Shown: positions 33,325 through 44,234 of the stretch, piece by piece
Layout: every line of letters begins with the position of its first letter
How positions within the stretch are numbered: the first letter of the stretch is position 1
Assembly: GCA_903840415.1 (NCBI GenBank)
Contig: CAIMFY010000118.1
Location: 62,001-126,000 of the forward strand
Length of the DNA stretch: 64,000 nt
DNA from: an uncultured Opitutia bacterium
Lineage (GTDB): Bacteria; Verrucomicrobiota; Verrucomicrobiia; Opitutales; Opitutaceae
Reading direction: 5' to 3'
The notes under the pieces: model-generated
Database searches by the model: none
What the model was told of the DNA's origin: nothing
What the model saw: only the letters and a program-made list of their open reading frames with translations
Position numbers and translations under genes: made by a program

Positions 33325-36300
33325 GGGTGGGTGGGGGTGGCCTGCGTTTTTGGTGCCGCTAGCACCGCGGCGGGAGCGACCGTGCCGTTGGTGGCGGCCG
33401 GCGTGGCGAGATGTTGATAGAGCGCGTAGTGTCGGCGGACTTGGGCCTGCGACTGCAGGGCTAGTTCGGCGGCGCGTTCGGGTGCGATGTTTTTCAGGAT
33501 ACCGAACCGCGTCTCGTTGGCCATGAACTTGTCGAGTGCGACTTTCGGCGCGGTGGAATCAAGGCGGAGTGGCACCTCGCCCTTTTCGGCGAGTCGCGGA
33601 TCGAAGCGGAAGAGCGGCCAGTAGCCGGAGTCGACGGCGAGTTTCTGCTGCTCGAGCCCGAGGTGCAGGCCGTAGCCGTGGGCGATGCAGTGCGAGTAGG
33701 CGATGATGAGCGCGGGGCCTTGATAGCTTTCGGCCTCGCGGAGCGCGGTGACGGTCTGGTTGTCCTTCGCGCCAAACGCGACGCGGGCCACGTAGACATG
33801 GCCGTATTGCATGGCGATGAGGGCGAGATCTTTTTTCGCGGTGCCTTTGCCGCCGGAGGCGAACTTGGCGACGGCGCCCATCGGGGTGGATTTCGAGGCT
33901 TGGCCACCGGTGTTGGAGTAAACCTCGGTGTCGAGGACGAGCACTTTCACGTTGGCGCCGGAGGCGAGCACGTGATCGAGGCCGCCGTAACCGATGTCGT
34001 AGGCCCAGCCATCGCCGCCGATGATCCAGACGGATTTTTTCACGAGATCGTCGGCAAGGAAATCGAGGCGCTTGGCGGCGGAATCGTCGCGAAGCGTCGA
34101 GAGCTTGGCGCGGAGCGCGATGACCCGGTTGCGTTGTTCCGCAATGCCGGCCTCGGTGGTCTGATCGGCGCCGATGAGGGCGGTGACGGTATCCGGGCCG
34201 ACGCGTGCCGCGAGTTGGTGGAGGAGGGCGCGCGCAGTCTTGGCGCGCTGCTCGACGGCGAGGTGCAGGCCGAGGCCAAACTCGGCGTTGTCCTCGAAGA
34301 GGGAATTGGCCCACGCGGGGCCGCGGCCGTCCTGGTTGGAGCAATAGGGCGTAGTCGGAAGATTTCCGCCGTAAATCGAGGAGCAGCCGGTGGCGTTGGC
34401 GATGATCAGGCGATCGCCGACGAGCTGGGTGAGGAGCTTGAGGTAGGGCGTCTCGCCACAGCCAGCGCAGGCGCCGGAAAACTCCATCAGCGGCGTCATG
34501 AACTGCGTGCCCTTGACGGAGGTCACGTCGAGCTTCGCGCGATCGGGATCAGGGAGGGCGAGAAAGAAATCCCAGTTGGCGCGCTCCTGGGCGAGAAGCG
34601 GCGGTTGCGCGACCATGTTGAGGGCCTTGTGGCGCGGATTGGTTTTGTCCTTCGCGGGGCAGACCTGCACGCAGAGCGAGCAGCCGGTGCAATCCTCGGG
34701 CGCGACTTGAATCGTGTATTTCTGGCCCGGAAACTCGGTCGAGCGGAACGGCACCGAGGCAAAGCCGGTGGGCGCGCCGGTGAGTTGTTCGGGTGCGTAG
34801 AACTTCGCGCGGATCGCGGCGTGCGGGCACACCATCGCGCACTTGTTGCATTGAATGCAGATCGATGCGTCCCAAGCAGGAATCTCGAGGGCGATGTTGC
34901 GTTTCTCGAAGCGGGCGGTGCCGGTCGGCCAGCAGCCGTCGAGTGGGATCGCGCTGACAGGCATGAGGTCGCCTTCCTCGGCGAGGAGGCGGGCGGTGAC
35001 TTTCTGCACAAACTCGGGCGCGTGCGAATAGGACGGCGGCACGCTGGCGACAGCGGTGGTGTCTTCTTCAGCGGGGATTTTCACCTCGTGCAGGCCGGCG
35101 AGCGCGGCGTCGACGGCGGCGTAGTTCATCTTCACGATTTGCTCGCCCTTTTTGCCGTAGGTTTTGTCGATGGCCTTCTTGATTTGTTTGATGGCCTCGT
35201 CCTGCGGAAGCACTCCGGAGAGCGCGAAGAAACAAGTCTGAAGCACGGTGTTGGTGCGACGGCCCATGCCGCTCGCCTGCGCGACGGCGGTGGCGTCGAT
35301 GACGAAGAGCCGGAGCTGCTTCGCGATGAGCGTGTGCTGCCATTCACGGGGAAGTTTCTTCCAGGTGTCCTCGGCGGAGTGGGGCGAATTGAGGAGGACG
35401 GTCGCACCTTTCGCGGCGTATTTGAGCACGTCGGTGCGGCCGACGAAACTAAACTGACTGCACGCAACGAAGTCCGCCTGAGAAATCAGGTAGGGCGCGC
35501 GAATCGGCCGCGGGCCGAAACGTAGGTGCGAGGTGGTCATCGAGCCGGATTTCTTCGAGTCGTAGACGAAGAAGCCCTGCGCGAAATTCTCGGTCTGTTC
35601 GCCGATGATTTTGATCGAGTTTTTGTTCGCGCCGACTGTGCCATCGGCGCCGAGCCCGACAAACACGCAGCGACGCACATCCGCCGCCTCGAGATCGAAA
35701 TCGCTCTCGAACGGCAGCGAAGTGCCGGTGACATCGTCGTTGATGCCGACGGTGAAATGATTCTGCGGCTCCCACTGGCCGAGGTGTTTGAACACCGCGT
35801 GCGCCATAGCGGGTGTAAATTCCTTCGAGCCGAGCCCGTAGCGGCCGCCGACCACGCGGGGCGAGCCGGCGAGCTGCGAGCGGCTTTCGGCGAGCGCGGC
35901 GACGACGTTGAGGTAAAGCGGTTCGCCGATCGAGCCGGGTTCCTTGGTGCGATCGAGCGCGGCGATTGCTTTCACCGTTTTCGGCAGCGCGGCGAGGAAC
36001 GATTTCACGTGGAACGGGAGGAAGAGGCGGACGGAAACGACGCCGACCTTCTCGCCGCGAGCGACGAGCCAGTCGACCGTTTCGGTGATCGTCTCGACAC
36101 TGCTGCCCATCGCGACGACTACTCGTTCCGCCTCCGGGTGCCCGTGATAGTCGAACAGATGGTAGCTCCGGCCGGAAGCTGCGGCCAGTTTGTCCATTGT
36201 TGCCTGCACGGTGCCTGGCAGGTCCTCGTAAAACCGGTTTACGGCCTCGCGGCCTTGGAAGTAGACATCGGGATTCTGGGCGGTGCCACGGAGCGTCGGC

Positions 36301-36950
36301 CGGTCGGGCGTCATCGCCCGCGCGCGAAACGCCGCGATGTCAGCCTCGTCGATCACCGTGCGCAGGTCGTCATCCGAGAGGTGCGCGATCTTGGAGACTT
36401 CGTGCGAAGTGCGGAAACCATCGAAGAAATGGATGAAAGGCACGCGCGAACGATAGCTCGCCGCATGGGCCACGAGCGCGAGATCGTGCGCTTCCTGGCC
36501 CGAATTGCTGCACAACAGTGAACAACCCGACGCGCGGCACGCCATTACGTCCTGATGGTCGCCGAAAATCGAAAGTCCCTGCGCCGCCAGCGCCCGGGCG
36601 CTCACGTGCATCGTGAACGGCAGTAGCTCGCCCGCGATCTTGTAGAGATTCGGGATCATCAGCAGCAGACCTTGTGACGCGGTGAACGTCGTCGTCAGCG
36701 CGCCGCCAAGCAGCCCGCCATGCACCGCGCCGGCGACGCCGGCCTCGGATTGCATTTGGACGATGCGCGGCACCTCGTCCCAGAGGTTTTTTTTGCCGAG
36801 TGCGACCCATTCGTCGCAGGTTTCCGCCATCGTCGACGAGGGCGTGATGGGGTAGATGGCGATCAGCTCGTTCAGCCGGAACGCGACGGAAGCGACGGCG
36901 TCGTTGGCATCGCAGGTGATAAAGTTAGGTTTGCGTCCGGATGATTTCAT
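33321..36950 (-). CDS. nifJ: Pyruvate:ferredoxin (flavodoxin) oxidoreductase
   Basis: A 1209-residue single-chain PFOR. Domain I begins with FRLNELIAIYPITPSSTMAE. Two ferredoxin-type clusters are held by CIQCNKCAMVCP starting at Cys698 and CTGCSLCVQVCP starting at Cys754. The thiamine pyrophosphate domain has ACAGCGETPY, GDGWAYDIGYGGLDH near residue 977 and DTEVYSNTGGQASKSTP. The enzyme decarboxylates pyruvate to acetyl-CoA and passes electrons to ferredoxin or flavodoxin, which supports at least facultatively anaerobic metabolism. The length is normal, with an Ala/Pro/Thr-rich tail of about 30 residues. The DHODH-like gene is translationally coupled downstream. Confidence 0.96.
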   Translation of the reverse strand: MKSSGRKPNFITCDANDAVASVAFRLNELIAIYPITPSSTMAETCDEWVALGKKNLWDEVPRIVQMQSEAGVAGAVHGGLLGGALTTTFTASQGLLLMIPNLYKIAGELLPFTMHVSARALAAQGLSIFGDHQDVMACRASGCSLLCSNSGQEAHDLALVAHAASYRSRVPFIHFFDGFRTSHEVSKIAHLSDDDLRTVIDEADIAAFRARAMTPDRPTLRGTAQNPDVYFQGREAVNRFYEDLPGTVQATMDKLAAASGRSYHLFDYHGHPEAERVVVAMGSSVETITETVDWLVARGEKVGVVSVRLFLPFHVKSFLAALPKTVKAIAALDRTKEPGSIGEPLYLNVVAALAESRSQLAGSPRVVGGRYGLGSKEFTPAMAHAVFKHLGQWEPQNHFTVGINDDVTGTSLPFESDFDLEAADVRRCVFVGLGADGTVGANKNSIKIIGEQTENFAQGFFVYDSKKSGSMTTSHLRFGPRPIRAPYLISQADFVACSQFSFVGRTDVLKYAAKGATVLLNSPHSAEDTWKKLPREWQHTLIAKQLRLFVIDATAVAQASGMGRRTNTVLQTCFFALSGVLPQDEAIKQIKKAIDKTYGKKGEQIVKMNYAAVDAALAGLHEVKIPAEEDTTAVASVPPSYSHAPEFVQKVTARLLAEEGDLMPVSAIPLDGCWPTGTARFEKRNIALEIPAWDASICIQCNKCAMVCPHAAIRAKFYAPEQLTGAPTGFASVPFRSTEFPGQKYTIQVAPEDCTGCSLCVQVCPAKDKTNPRHKALNMVAQPPLLAQERANWDFFLALPDPDRAKLDVTSVKGTQFMTPLMEFSGACAGCGETPYLKLLTQLVGDRLIIANATGCSSIYGGNLPTTPYCSNQDGRGPAWANSLFEDNAEFGLGLHLAVEQRAKTARALLHQLAARVGPDTVTALIGADQTTEAGIAEQRNRVIALRAKLSTLRDDSAAKRLDFLADDLVKKSVWIIGGDGWAYDIGYGGLDHVLASGANVKVLVLDTEVYSNTGGQASKSTPMGAVAKFASGGKGTAKKDLALIAMQYGHVYVARVAFGAKDNQTVTALREAESYQGPALIIAYSHCIAHGYGLHLGLEQQKLAVDSGYWPLFRFDPRLAEKGEVPLRLDSTAPKVALDKFMANETRFGILKNIAPERAAELALQSQAQVRRHYALYQHLATPAATNGTVAPAAVLAAPKTQATPTHP

Positions 36951-37133
36951 ATCGATGGAACGCGAGCCGGCAGAGTGAGCCGATTAGCGCATCGGTCATG
37001 ATGCCAAGAAACGCGCAGCCGGACTCCGCATGGCTTGGCAAGTTAGGCGCAAGGCTTGCGGCGCGAGGCATGCAAGCGCTTCGCAACGCGCGTTACTGAG
37101 CCCGAAAACAACGTGTCGCAGCGCGGACGCGGC

Positions 37134-38366
37134 CTACGCCGCGCCGAAAAACTTCAGCGTGCGACGGAGGCTCGCGACGAGGACGTCGATTTCTTCCGCG
37201 GTGTTGTAAACGTAAAAGCTCGCACGGGTCGTGCCGGTGAGGCCGAGCTTACGCATCAAGGGCTGGTTGCAGTGGTGGCCGCCGCGCAGCGCGACACCGT
37301 CTTCGTCGGCGAATGTCACGATGTCGTGTGCATGCACTTCGGCGAAGGCGAAGCTCACGAGCCCGCTGCGTGCGCCACGCGGACCGAGCAGGCGGATGCC
37401 TGGAAGCTCGGAAAGTTTTTCGAACGCGAGACACGCGAGCGCTCCGTCGTGCTGCGCGATGGCTTCGCGACCAAGGACGTCGAGGTAGTCGCAGGCCGCG
37501 CCGAGCGCGACGGCATCGGCGAAATTCGGGGTGCCGGCCTCGAAGCGTTCGGGTGCGGGCTTCCAGCGGCTCTCGAAGAAATCGACGTTGCTGATCATGC
37601 CGCCGCCGCCCTGCCAGGGCGGCATCGCATCGAGCATCGCGCGGCGGCCGTAGAGCACGCCGATGCCAGTGACGCCGGCCATCTTGTGGCCGGAAAACGC
37701 ATAGAAGTCGCAGTCGAGCGCGCGGACATCGACCGGCATGTGGCCGATCGATTGGGCGCCGTCGACGACGGTAATAATGCCGCGGGCGCGCGCCTTGGCG
37801 CAGAGTTCGGCGGCAGGATTGACGACACCGAGTGAGTTCGAGACGTGAGTGAACGCGAAGAGTTTCACCTCGGGCGTGAGCAGCGAATCGAGGCGCGTGA
37901 GATCGAGGCCACCCTCGGCGTCGGCGCCGATAACCGGGAGATAGCGCAGCGTAGCGCCCGTGCGTTTCGCGATGAGCTGCCACGGCACGAGATTGGAGTG
38001 GTGCTCCATCTCCGTGAGAAGAATCACGTCGCCCGGCTTAAGATTGGCGCTGCCCCAACTCGCCGCCACGAGGTTGATCGATTCTGTGGTGCCGCGAGTG
38101 AAGATGATCTCAGCGGGGTCGGCGGCGTTGATGAATTTCGCGACGCGGCTGCGCGCGCTCTCGTAGGCATCGGTCGCGCGCATGGAGAGGGCGTGGAGGC
38201 CGCGGTGGACGTTGCTGTTGTCGCGCTCGTAGAAGTGGGAGAGCGTGTCGATGACGATTTGCGGTTTCTGCGCGGTGGCGGCGTTGTCGAGATATACAAG
38301 CGGCTTGCCATGGACTAGTTGGTGGAGCGCGGGAAAGTCGGCGCGGATTTTTTGCGGGTCGAGCAT
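37134..38366 (-). CDS. sufS: Cysteine desulfurase SufS
   Basis: A 410-residue class V PLP enzyme. The N-terminal LVYLDNAATAQKPQ, TRGTTESINLVA, EMEHHSNLVPWQ, the Schiff-base Lys228 in FSGHKMAGVTGIG and the persulfide-forming Cys366 in RGGHHCNQPLM identify group II SufS. It takes sulfur from cysteine to start Fe-S cluster assembly. The SufU gene ends 9 bp upstream, so the pair works as in Firmicutes, where SufU is the zinc-dependent sulfur acceptor. This supply is relevant to the many Fe-S proteins nearby (NifJ, LutAB, complex I). Confidence 0.95.
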   Translation of the reverse strand: MLDPQKIRADFPALHQLVHGKPLVYLDNAATAQKPQIVIDTLSHFYERDNSNVHRGLHALSMRATDAYESARSRVAKFINAADPAEIIFTRGTTESINLVAASWGSANLKPGDVILLTEMEHHSNLVPWQLIAKRTGATLRYLPVIGADAEGGLDLTRLDSLLTPEVKLFAFTHVSNSLGVVNPAAELCAKARARGIITVVDGAQSIGHMPVDVRALDCDFYAFSGHKMAGVTGIGVLYGRRAMLDAMPPWQGGGGMISNVDFFESRWKPAPERFEAGTPNFADAVALGAACDYLDVLGREAIAQHDGALACLAFEKLSELPGIRLLGPRGARSGLVSFAFAEVHAHDIVTFADEDGVALRGGHHCNQPLMRKLGLTGTTRASFYVYNTAEEIDVLVASLRRTLKFFGAA

Positions 38367-38375
38367 GGCGGCGCG

Positions 38376-38849
38376 TCAGTCGGTGTGGCTTTCAGTCGTG
38401 GTGGGCAGCGAATCGGACTTCAGCGCCTCAAGCGCTGCGTGCCAGCCGAGGGTCGCGCACTTGATCCGGGCCGGAAACGCATGCACGCCGGCAAACGCCG
38501 CGAGATCGCTGACTTCGTCGGGGGAATTTCCAGTCGTGACGATGTCATGAAACTCCTTGTAGAGCGCGGCTACCTCGGCGGCGTTCTTTCCTTTCACCTT
38601 CGTGGTCATGAGCGATGCGCTGGCCTGCGAAATCGCGCAGCCGGAGCCGTCAAACGAGATCTCCGTGATGCGGTTCGGCTGCCCCGGAAGGCCGGGAGCG
38701 AGCCGTAGGTAAACGCTGCACTGGTCACCGCAAGTCGGGTTATCGCCGTGGGCGACGCGGTTGGCGGTGGGCAGCTTGCCGCGGTTGCGCGGGCGCTTGT
38801 TGTGGTCGAGGATGACCTGCTGGTAGAGATCGGTGAGATCGGCGGACAT
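38376..38849 (-). CDS. sufU: SufU-type Fe-S assembly/sulfur-acceptor protein
   Basis: A 157-residue IscU/SufU-fold protein. It has YQQVILDHNKRPRNRG near the N-terminus and the cysteines Cys40 (NPTCGD), Cys71 (GSGCAIS) and Cys131 (RIKCATLGW) with Asp42, the zinc ligands of SufU. The spacer between the second and third cysteines is long, as in SufU rather than IscU. It accepts persulfide from SufS. It lies upstream of sufS in the same orientation with 9 bp between them. The other suf genes (sufBCD) are not in the window. Confidence 0.92.
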   Translation of the reverse strand: MSADLTDLYQQVILDHNKRPRNRGKLPTANRVAHGDNPTCGDQCSVYLRLAPGLPGQPNRITEISFDGSGCAISQASASLMTTKVKGKNAAEVAALYKEFHDIVTTGNSPDEVSDLAAFAGVHAFPARIKCATLGWHAALEALKSDSLPTTTESHTD

Positions 38850-38931
38850 GGCGGAGCTCGTCGAATTTCGAGGGCGTTTCGCCGAATGGCAACTCGCGAG
38901 CGCGGATCGCCGGGCCCGCGTGGCGCAGCGG

Positions 38932-39381
38932 TTATTCGGCGTATTCCGCCCAACTCGTGGCCGTCTCGGTCACCCGCACCCGTTCCAGCCGGACGCCCGG
39001 ATCGATCGGGTAGGTGGGGTCGGTGCTGAGCGTGGCCAATCGGGCGCGGACCGCCCGGAAAATCTCCCGTGCCAGCACTTCGCTCGTTGGATCGGTGGTT
39101 TCAAAGGGAATGATGCGATCACCGTAGGCCGCGCGCAGCTCCTCGAAGCGGGAATCGGTGGTGTTGAGTGCGAAGGAATGGTCGAAGCGGGCGACGACCT
39201 CGGTGGCGGCGGCTTTCAACGCCCCAAAATCGCACACCATGTCGCGCCGGTCGAGTGCGTCGCTCGTGACGACGATTTCGATGGTGCGGCTATGACCGTG
39301 CGGAAAACGGCACGCTCCCGGATGTTTGGTGAGCAGGTGGCCGCTCTCGACGGTGAAACATTTGGCGATGCGGAAGGGCAT
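38932..39381 (-). CDS. queD: 6-carboxytetrahydropterin synthase (QueD)-like protein
   Basis: A 149-residue member of the 6-pyruvoyltetrahydropterin synthase/QueD family. The zinc site is formed by the His of VESGHLL and the HGH in CRFPHGHSRTIEIVV. The catalytic Cys precedes HGH in the CxxxHGH spacing expected of QueD. DHSFALN carries the catalytic-triad Asp-His, and VTETATSWAEY is the C-terminal family end. QueD makes the pterin precursor of queuosine. No other queuosine gene lies here, so the exact reaction is inferred. I chose the ATG at 39381; longer in-frame extensions run antisense into the tRNA-Ser gene. Confidence 0.82.
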   Translation of the reverse strand: MPFRIAKCFTVESGHLLTKHPGACRFPHGHSRTIEIVVTSDALDRRDMVCDFGALKAAATEVVARFDHSFALNTTDSRFEELRAAYGDRIIPFETTDPTSEVLAREIFRAVRARLATLSTDPTYPIDPGVRLERVRVTETATSWAEYAE

Positions 39382-39566
39382 GAAGGAGGTGCAGGCAGGG
39401 TTGCGTGCTGGCACCGTGTTGCGTGGCGCGGAAGTTGGCAAGGTTTGCGCAGATCCCTTGGTGTGGCCGGCGGAGCAATTGGGCGTTGACCCGAACGAGT
39501 CGGAAATCTTTCTTCGCCCCCTTCGCCCGACGACTGACTGCGCGCAACGCAGCGGGCCGGACACCT

Positions 39567-39658
<92 letters not shown>

Positions 39659-39660
39659 TT

Positions 39661-39677
39661 CTTTCGAAATCCGAAAG
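39661..39677 (+). terminator. Small hairpin just after tRNA-Ser
   Basis: CTTTCG (39661-39666) pairs with CGAAAG (39672-39677) around AAATC, four bases after the tRNA CCA end. There is no T-run after the stem, only TTTT before it. It may help tRNA 3' processing or weakly terminate. The rest of 39678-39923 holds no gene I can recognise and presumably carries the nuo promoter, but I see no clear -35/-10 pair. Confidence 0.3.
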
Positions 39678-39923
39678 GACACGGGCCTGTGCCGCCGCGT
39701 GGCGGTAGGTCGCGGACGGTGCCAACTGAACTCGGACCCGGTCAACCTGCGGCAGGGTTGCCACTTAAATCACTCTCCGGGAAGTTGAAAGCCGGGCTGA
39801 TTTTCCGCGTGCCGGGTCTACTAACCTGAATGCTTTTGGGAAGTTTTTGGAAAAGCGTCTTGCGCGTCCCGGAGGTGCGCTCAACCCTGCGGGGGATCTT
39901 CATTCTGCCACCACCGCCCAACC

Positions 39924-40433
39924 ATGGTCACCTCCAGCACTGAACTGGCCTACAACAGCAAGATCGAGGGCGAGGTCGTCGTTTCGCGGGCTGATGCGGT
40001 CATTAACTGGATCCGGACCAACTCGATGTGGCCGATGCCGATGGGCCTCGCCTGCTGCGCCATCGAGTTGATGGGCGTGGGCGCGAGCCGGTTCGACATT
40101 GCGCGCTTCGGTGCCGAAGTGATGCGTTTCTCGCCCCGTCAGTCCGATTGCATGATCGTGGCCGGCACGGTCACCTACAAGATGGCTCCCCAGGTCCGCC
40201 GGATCTACGATCAGATGGCGGCGCCGAAATGGGTCATCGCGATGGGCGCCTGTGCCAGCTCTGGCGGCATGTATCGCAGCTACGCGACCCTTCAGGGCGT
40301 GGATCGGATCATACCGGTGAACGTCTATGTGAGCGGGTGCCCTCCACGGCCCGAGGCGCTGCTCGATGCGTTGATGAAACTCCAGGCCAAGGTCCGGCGC
40401 GAACCGTCCGCCAAGAACTTGCTGTCGGTCTGA
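39924..40433 (+). CDS. nuoB: NADH-quinone oxidoreductase subunit B
   Basis: A 169-residue subunit holding the terminal 4Fe-4S cluster N2. All four ligands are present: the adjacent Cys44-Cys45 in [10 protein letters not shown], Cys110 in MGACASSGG and Cys139 in [12 protein letters not shown]. It passes electrons to quinone at the junction of the peripheral and membrane arms. It is the first gene of a thirteen-gene operon in the standard order. The usual preceding gene, nuoA, is missing: the 267 bp back to tRNA-Ser contain no such frame. Confidence 0.97.
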   Translation: MVTSSTELAYNSKIEGEVVVSRADAVINWIRTNSMWPMPMGLACCAIELMGVGASRFDIARFGAEVMRFSPRQSDCMIVAGTVTYKMAPQVRRIYDQMAAPKWVIAMGACASSGGMYRSYATLQGVDRIIPVNVYVSGCPPRPEALLDALMKLQAKVRREPSAKNLLSV

Positions 40434-40465
40434 GCGCGACCGCCACCGCACCACTTTTCCACGCG

Positions 40466-41113
40466 ATGCCCGCCGCCGACGCCACCAGCGCCCTCAAGGA
40501 AAAATTTCCCCAGGTGACCGACCGCCCCAGCGCCGATCATCCGGCAGTGAATATTCCGGCGGCTGACAACGTCGCTGTGCTGCGTTCGCTGCGCGACGAT
40601 TTCGGTTTTGATCATCTGGCGGATCTGACCGCTATCGACTGGGCCGAAGGGGCGTCGCCGCGTTTCACGGTGGTCTATCACCTGTTCTCGACGACGAATC
40701 ACAATTATTTGCGCGTCGCGGCTCACTGTCCGAGTGACGCTGAACCCGCCGTGCCGAGCATCGTCAGCCTCTGGCCCGGCGCCAACTGGCACGAACGCGA
40801 GTGCTACGACATGTTCGGGATCAAATTTGCCGACCATCCGGACCTGCGCCGCATCCTGATGTGGGACAGTTATCCCTATCATCCGCTGCGAAAGGAATTC
40901 CCGCTCGCCGGCATCGAAACGCCGCTGTCCGATCCCGAAATTTCTGCCGAAATTAAAGTCAACGCCATCGCCGCTCCGATGGCCGGTGGGCCGTTCGTGG
41001 CCTCGCCCGGCGAGATGAACCTCACCGACGCCGAACCACGGGCGAAAGACGAAAGCTGGAACGAACGCCGCGCCCAACCCGGTCAAGACGAACTGCGGCA
41101 GGCGAAAGAATAA
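40466..41113 (+). CDS. nuoC: NADH-quinone oxidoreductase subunit C
   Basis: A 215-residue subunit of the peripheral arm. The family signature WHERECYDMFGIKFADHPDLRRILM is split across residues about 113-137 and is followed by the HPLRKEFPL end motif. A C-terminal extension of about 60 residues (Ala, Glu and Pro rich) goes beyond the usual core. NuoC stabilises the quinone module with NuoD, which is encoded separately 4 bp later rather than fused. The ATG at 40466 follows the nuoB stop by 32 bp. Confidence 0.95.
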   Translation: MPAADATSALKEKFPQVTDRPSADHPAVNIPAADNVAVLRSLRDDFGFDHLADLTAIDWAEGASPRFTVVYHLFSTTNHNYLRVAAHCPSDAEPAVPSIVSLWPGANWHERECYDMFGIKFADHPDLRRILMWDSYPYHPLRKEFPLAGIETPLSDPEISAEIKVNAIAAPMAGGPFVASPGEMNLTDAEPRAKDESWNERRAQPGQDELRQAKE

Positions 41114-41117
41114 CCCG

Positions 41118-42350
41118 ATGGCCACGGAATTTTCATTTCCCGATAGCGCGGCGAAAGCTGCGGCCGCGAAGCCGGAGTTCGAGCCCGAAAAGATGTCGCT
41201 CTCGATGGGCCCGTCGCATCCCTCGACGCACGGCGTGCTCCGGCTCCAGATGGAACTCGACGGCGAAATCCTGACCAAGTGCGATCCGGTGATCGGCTAC
41301 CTCCACCGCGGCGACGAGAAGATCGCGGAAAACATGACCTACAACCAGTTCGTGCCCTACACGGACCGGTTGGACTACATCGCACCGCTCGCGAACAACA
41401 TGGCCTACGCCATCGCGGTCGAGAAGCTCGCGAAGCTCGAAGTGCCGGCGCGCTGCCAGGCGATCCGCGTGCTTACCGCGGAGATGGCGCGCATCTCATC
41501 GCACCTCCTCGGCCTCGGCGCCTTCGGCATCGATACCGGCGCGTGGACGGTGTTTATGTATTCTTTCGAAGAGCGCGAAAAGCTCTACAAGCTCTTCGAA
41601 GAGTTGACGGGTGCGCGCTTCACGACGAGTTACTCGCGCATCGGCGGCCTGCAGCGCGACGTTCCCGAAGGTTGGACCGGTCGCGTGAACGCGTTCTGCG
41701 ATCAATTCCTGCCGATCCTCGAAGAAACCCTGTCGCTGCTCACGCGAAACAAGATCTTCATGGATCGCACCGTCGGCGTTGGCGTCATCTCGAAGGCAGA
41801 TGCGATCGCCTACGGCCTCACTGGTCCGAACCTGCGCGGCAGCGGTGTCGGACTCGATCTTCGCAAGGACAAGCCCTACTCGGGTTACGAGCAGTATGAG
41901 TTCGACGTGCCCGTCGGCACAAAGGGCGACAGCTACGACCGCTATCTCGTGCGCGGCGAGGAGATGCGCCAGTCCGTCCGCATCATCAAGCAGGTCATCG
42001 CGAAGTTTCCCGGCGGCGACTGGTATGCGAAGGATGCGCGGAGGATTTTTGCGCCGCCGAAGGACAAGATTCTCACCTCGATGGAGGAGCTGATTCAGAA
42101 TTTCATGCTCGTGACTGAAGGCCCGCAGATGCCGGCGGGCGAAGTCTATTTCGAGGCGGAAAATCCGAAAGGCATCCTCGGCTTCTACGTCGTGAGCAAG
42201 GGCGGCGGCGTTCCCTGGCGCCTGAAGATACGCGCGCCGTCATTCTGCAATCTCTCGATCCTTCCGAAAATTTGCGTCGGTTGTCTGGTCTCCGACGTTG
42301 TCGCCATCCTCGGTTCGCTCGACTTCGTGATGGGCGAGTGTGACCGCTGA
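41118..42350 (+). CDS. nuoD: NADH-quinone oxidoreductase subunit D
   Basis: A 410-residue 49-kDa-type subunit that forms the quinone-binding pocket with NuoB. Visible signatures are SMGPSHPSTHGVLRL near the N-terminus with the quinone-pocket His, YLHRGDEKIAE, the conserved Tyr in QFVPYTDRLDY, and the C-terminal GSLDFVMGECDR, which ends with the family's typical Asp-Arg. The length is normal. It starts 4 bp after nuoC. Confidence 0.97.
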   Translation: MATEFSFPDSAAKAAAAKPEFEPEKMSLSMGPSHPSTHGVLRLQMELDGEILTKCDPVIGYLHRGDEKIAENMTYNQFVPYTDRLDYIAPLANNMAYAIAVEKLAKLEVPARCQAIRVLTAEMARISSHLLGLGAFGIDTGAWTVFMYSFEEREKLYKLFEELTGARFTTSYSRIGGLQRDVPEGWTGRVNAFCDQFLPILEETLSLLTRNKIFMDRTVGVGVISKADAIAYGLTGPNLRGSGVGLDLRKDKPYSGYEQYEFDVPVGTKGDSYDRYLVRGEEMRQSVRIIKQVIAKFPGGDWYAKDARRIFAPPKDKILTSMEELIQNFMLVTEGPQMPAGEVYFEAENPKGILGFYVVSKGGGVPWRLKIRAPSFCNLSILPKICVGCLVSDVVAILGSLDFVMGECDR

Positions 42351-42368
42351 TTTCCTGAGCCGCGCCGA

Positions 42369-42854
42369 ATGAATCTCAAGCCCGACACGCTTTCCAAGAT
42401 TGACGAGGTCATCACGCATTACCCCGTGAAGCGTAGCGCCACGCTCCCGCTCCTGCATCTCATCCAGGAAGACGTCGGCTACATTCCGGAAAAAGCCGAG
42501 GAATGGATTGCGGCCAAACTCGAGATCGAGCCCATCAACGTTTACGAGGTCATCTCGTTTTACCCGATGTTCCGGCGCAAGCCGATCGGCCGACGCCATG
42601 TAAAAGTCTGCCGCACGCTTTCGTGCGCGCTCATGGGCGGCTACAAGACGTGCGAGCAGTTCGAGAACGAATTCAACACGCACCGTGGCGAAGTTTCGCC
42701 CGACGGCGAGGTGACAATCGAATTTGTCGAGTGCCTCGCCAGTTGCGGCACCGCCCCCGTCGTCCTGATCGACGACGATCTCCACGAGAAGGTCGACTGC
42801 GCGAAGGCCAAACAACTCGCCGACCAGATCAAGGCGGAGGCAAAGAAGCGTTAA
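42369..42854 (+). CDS. nuoE: NADH-quinone oxidoreductase subunit E
   Basis: A 161-residue thioredoxin-like 2Fe-2S protein of the NADH-oxidising module. Ligands for cluster N1a are Cys81 and Cys86 in VCRTLSCALMG and Cys122 and Cys126 in ECLASCGTAP. An N-terminal helical bundle (residues 1-65) packs against NuoF. It starts 18 bp after nuoD and ends 4 bp before nuoF. Confidence 0.96.
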   Translation: MNLKPDTLSKIDEVITHYPVKRSATLPLLHLIQEDVGYIPEKAEEWIAAKLEIEPINVYEVISFYPMFRRKPIGRRHVKVCRTLSCALMGGYKTCEQFENEFNTHRGEVSPDGEVTIEFVECLASCGTAPVVLIDDDLHEKVDCAKAKQLADQIKAEAKKR

Positions 42855-42858
42855 TCCC

Positions 42859-44220
<1,362 letters not shown>

Positions 44221-44234
44221 AAATTTTCCGCTCG

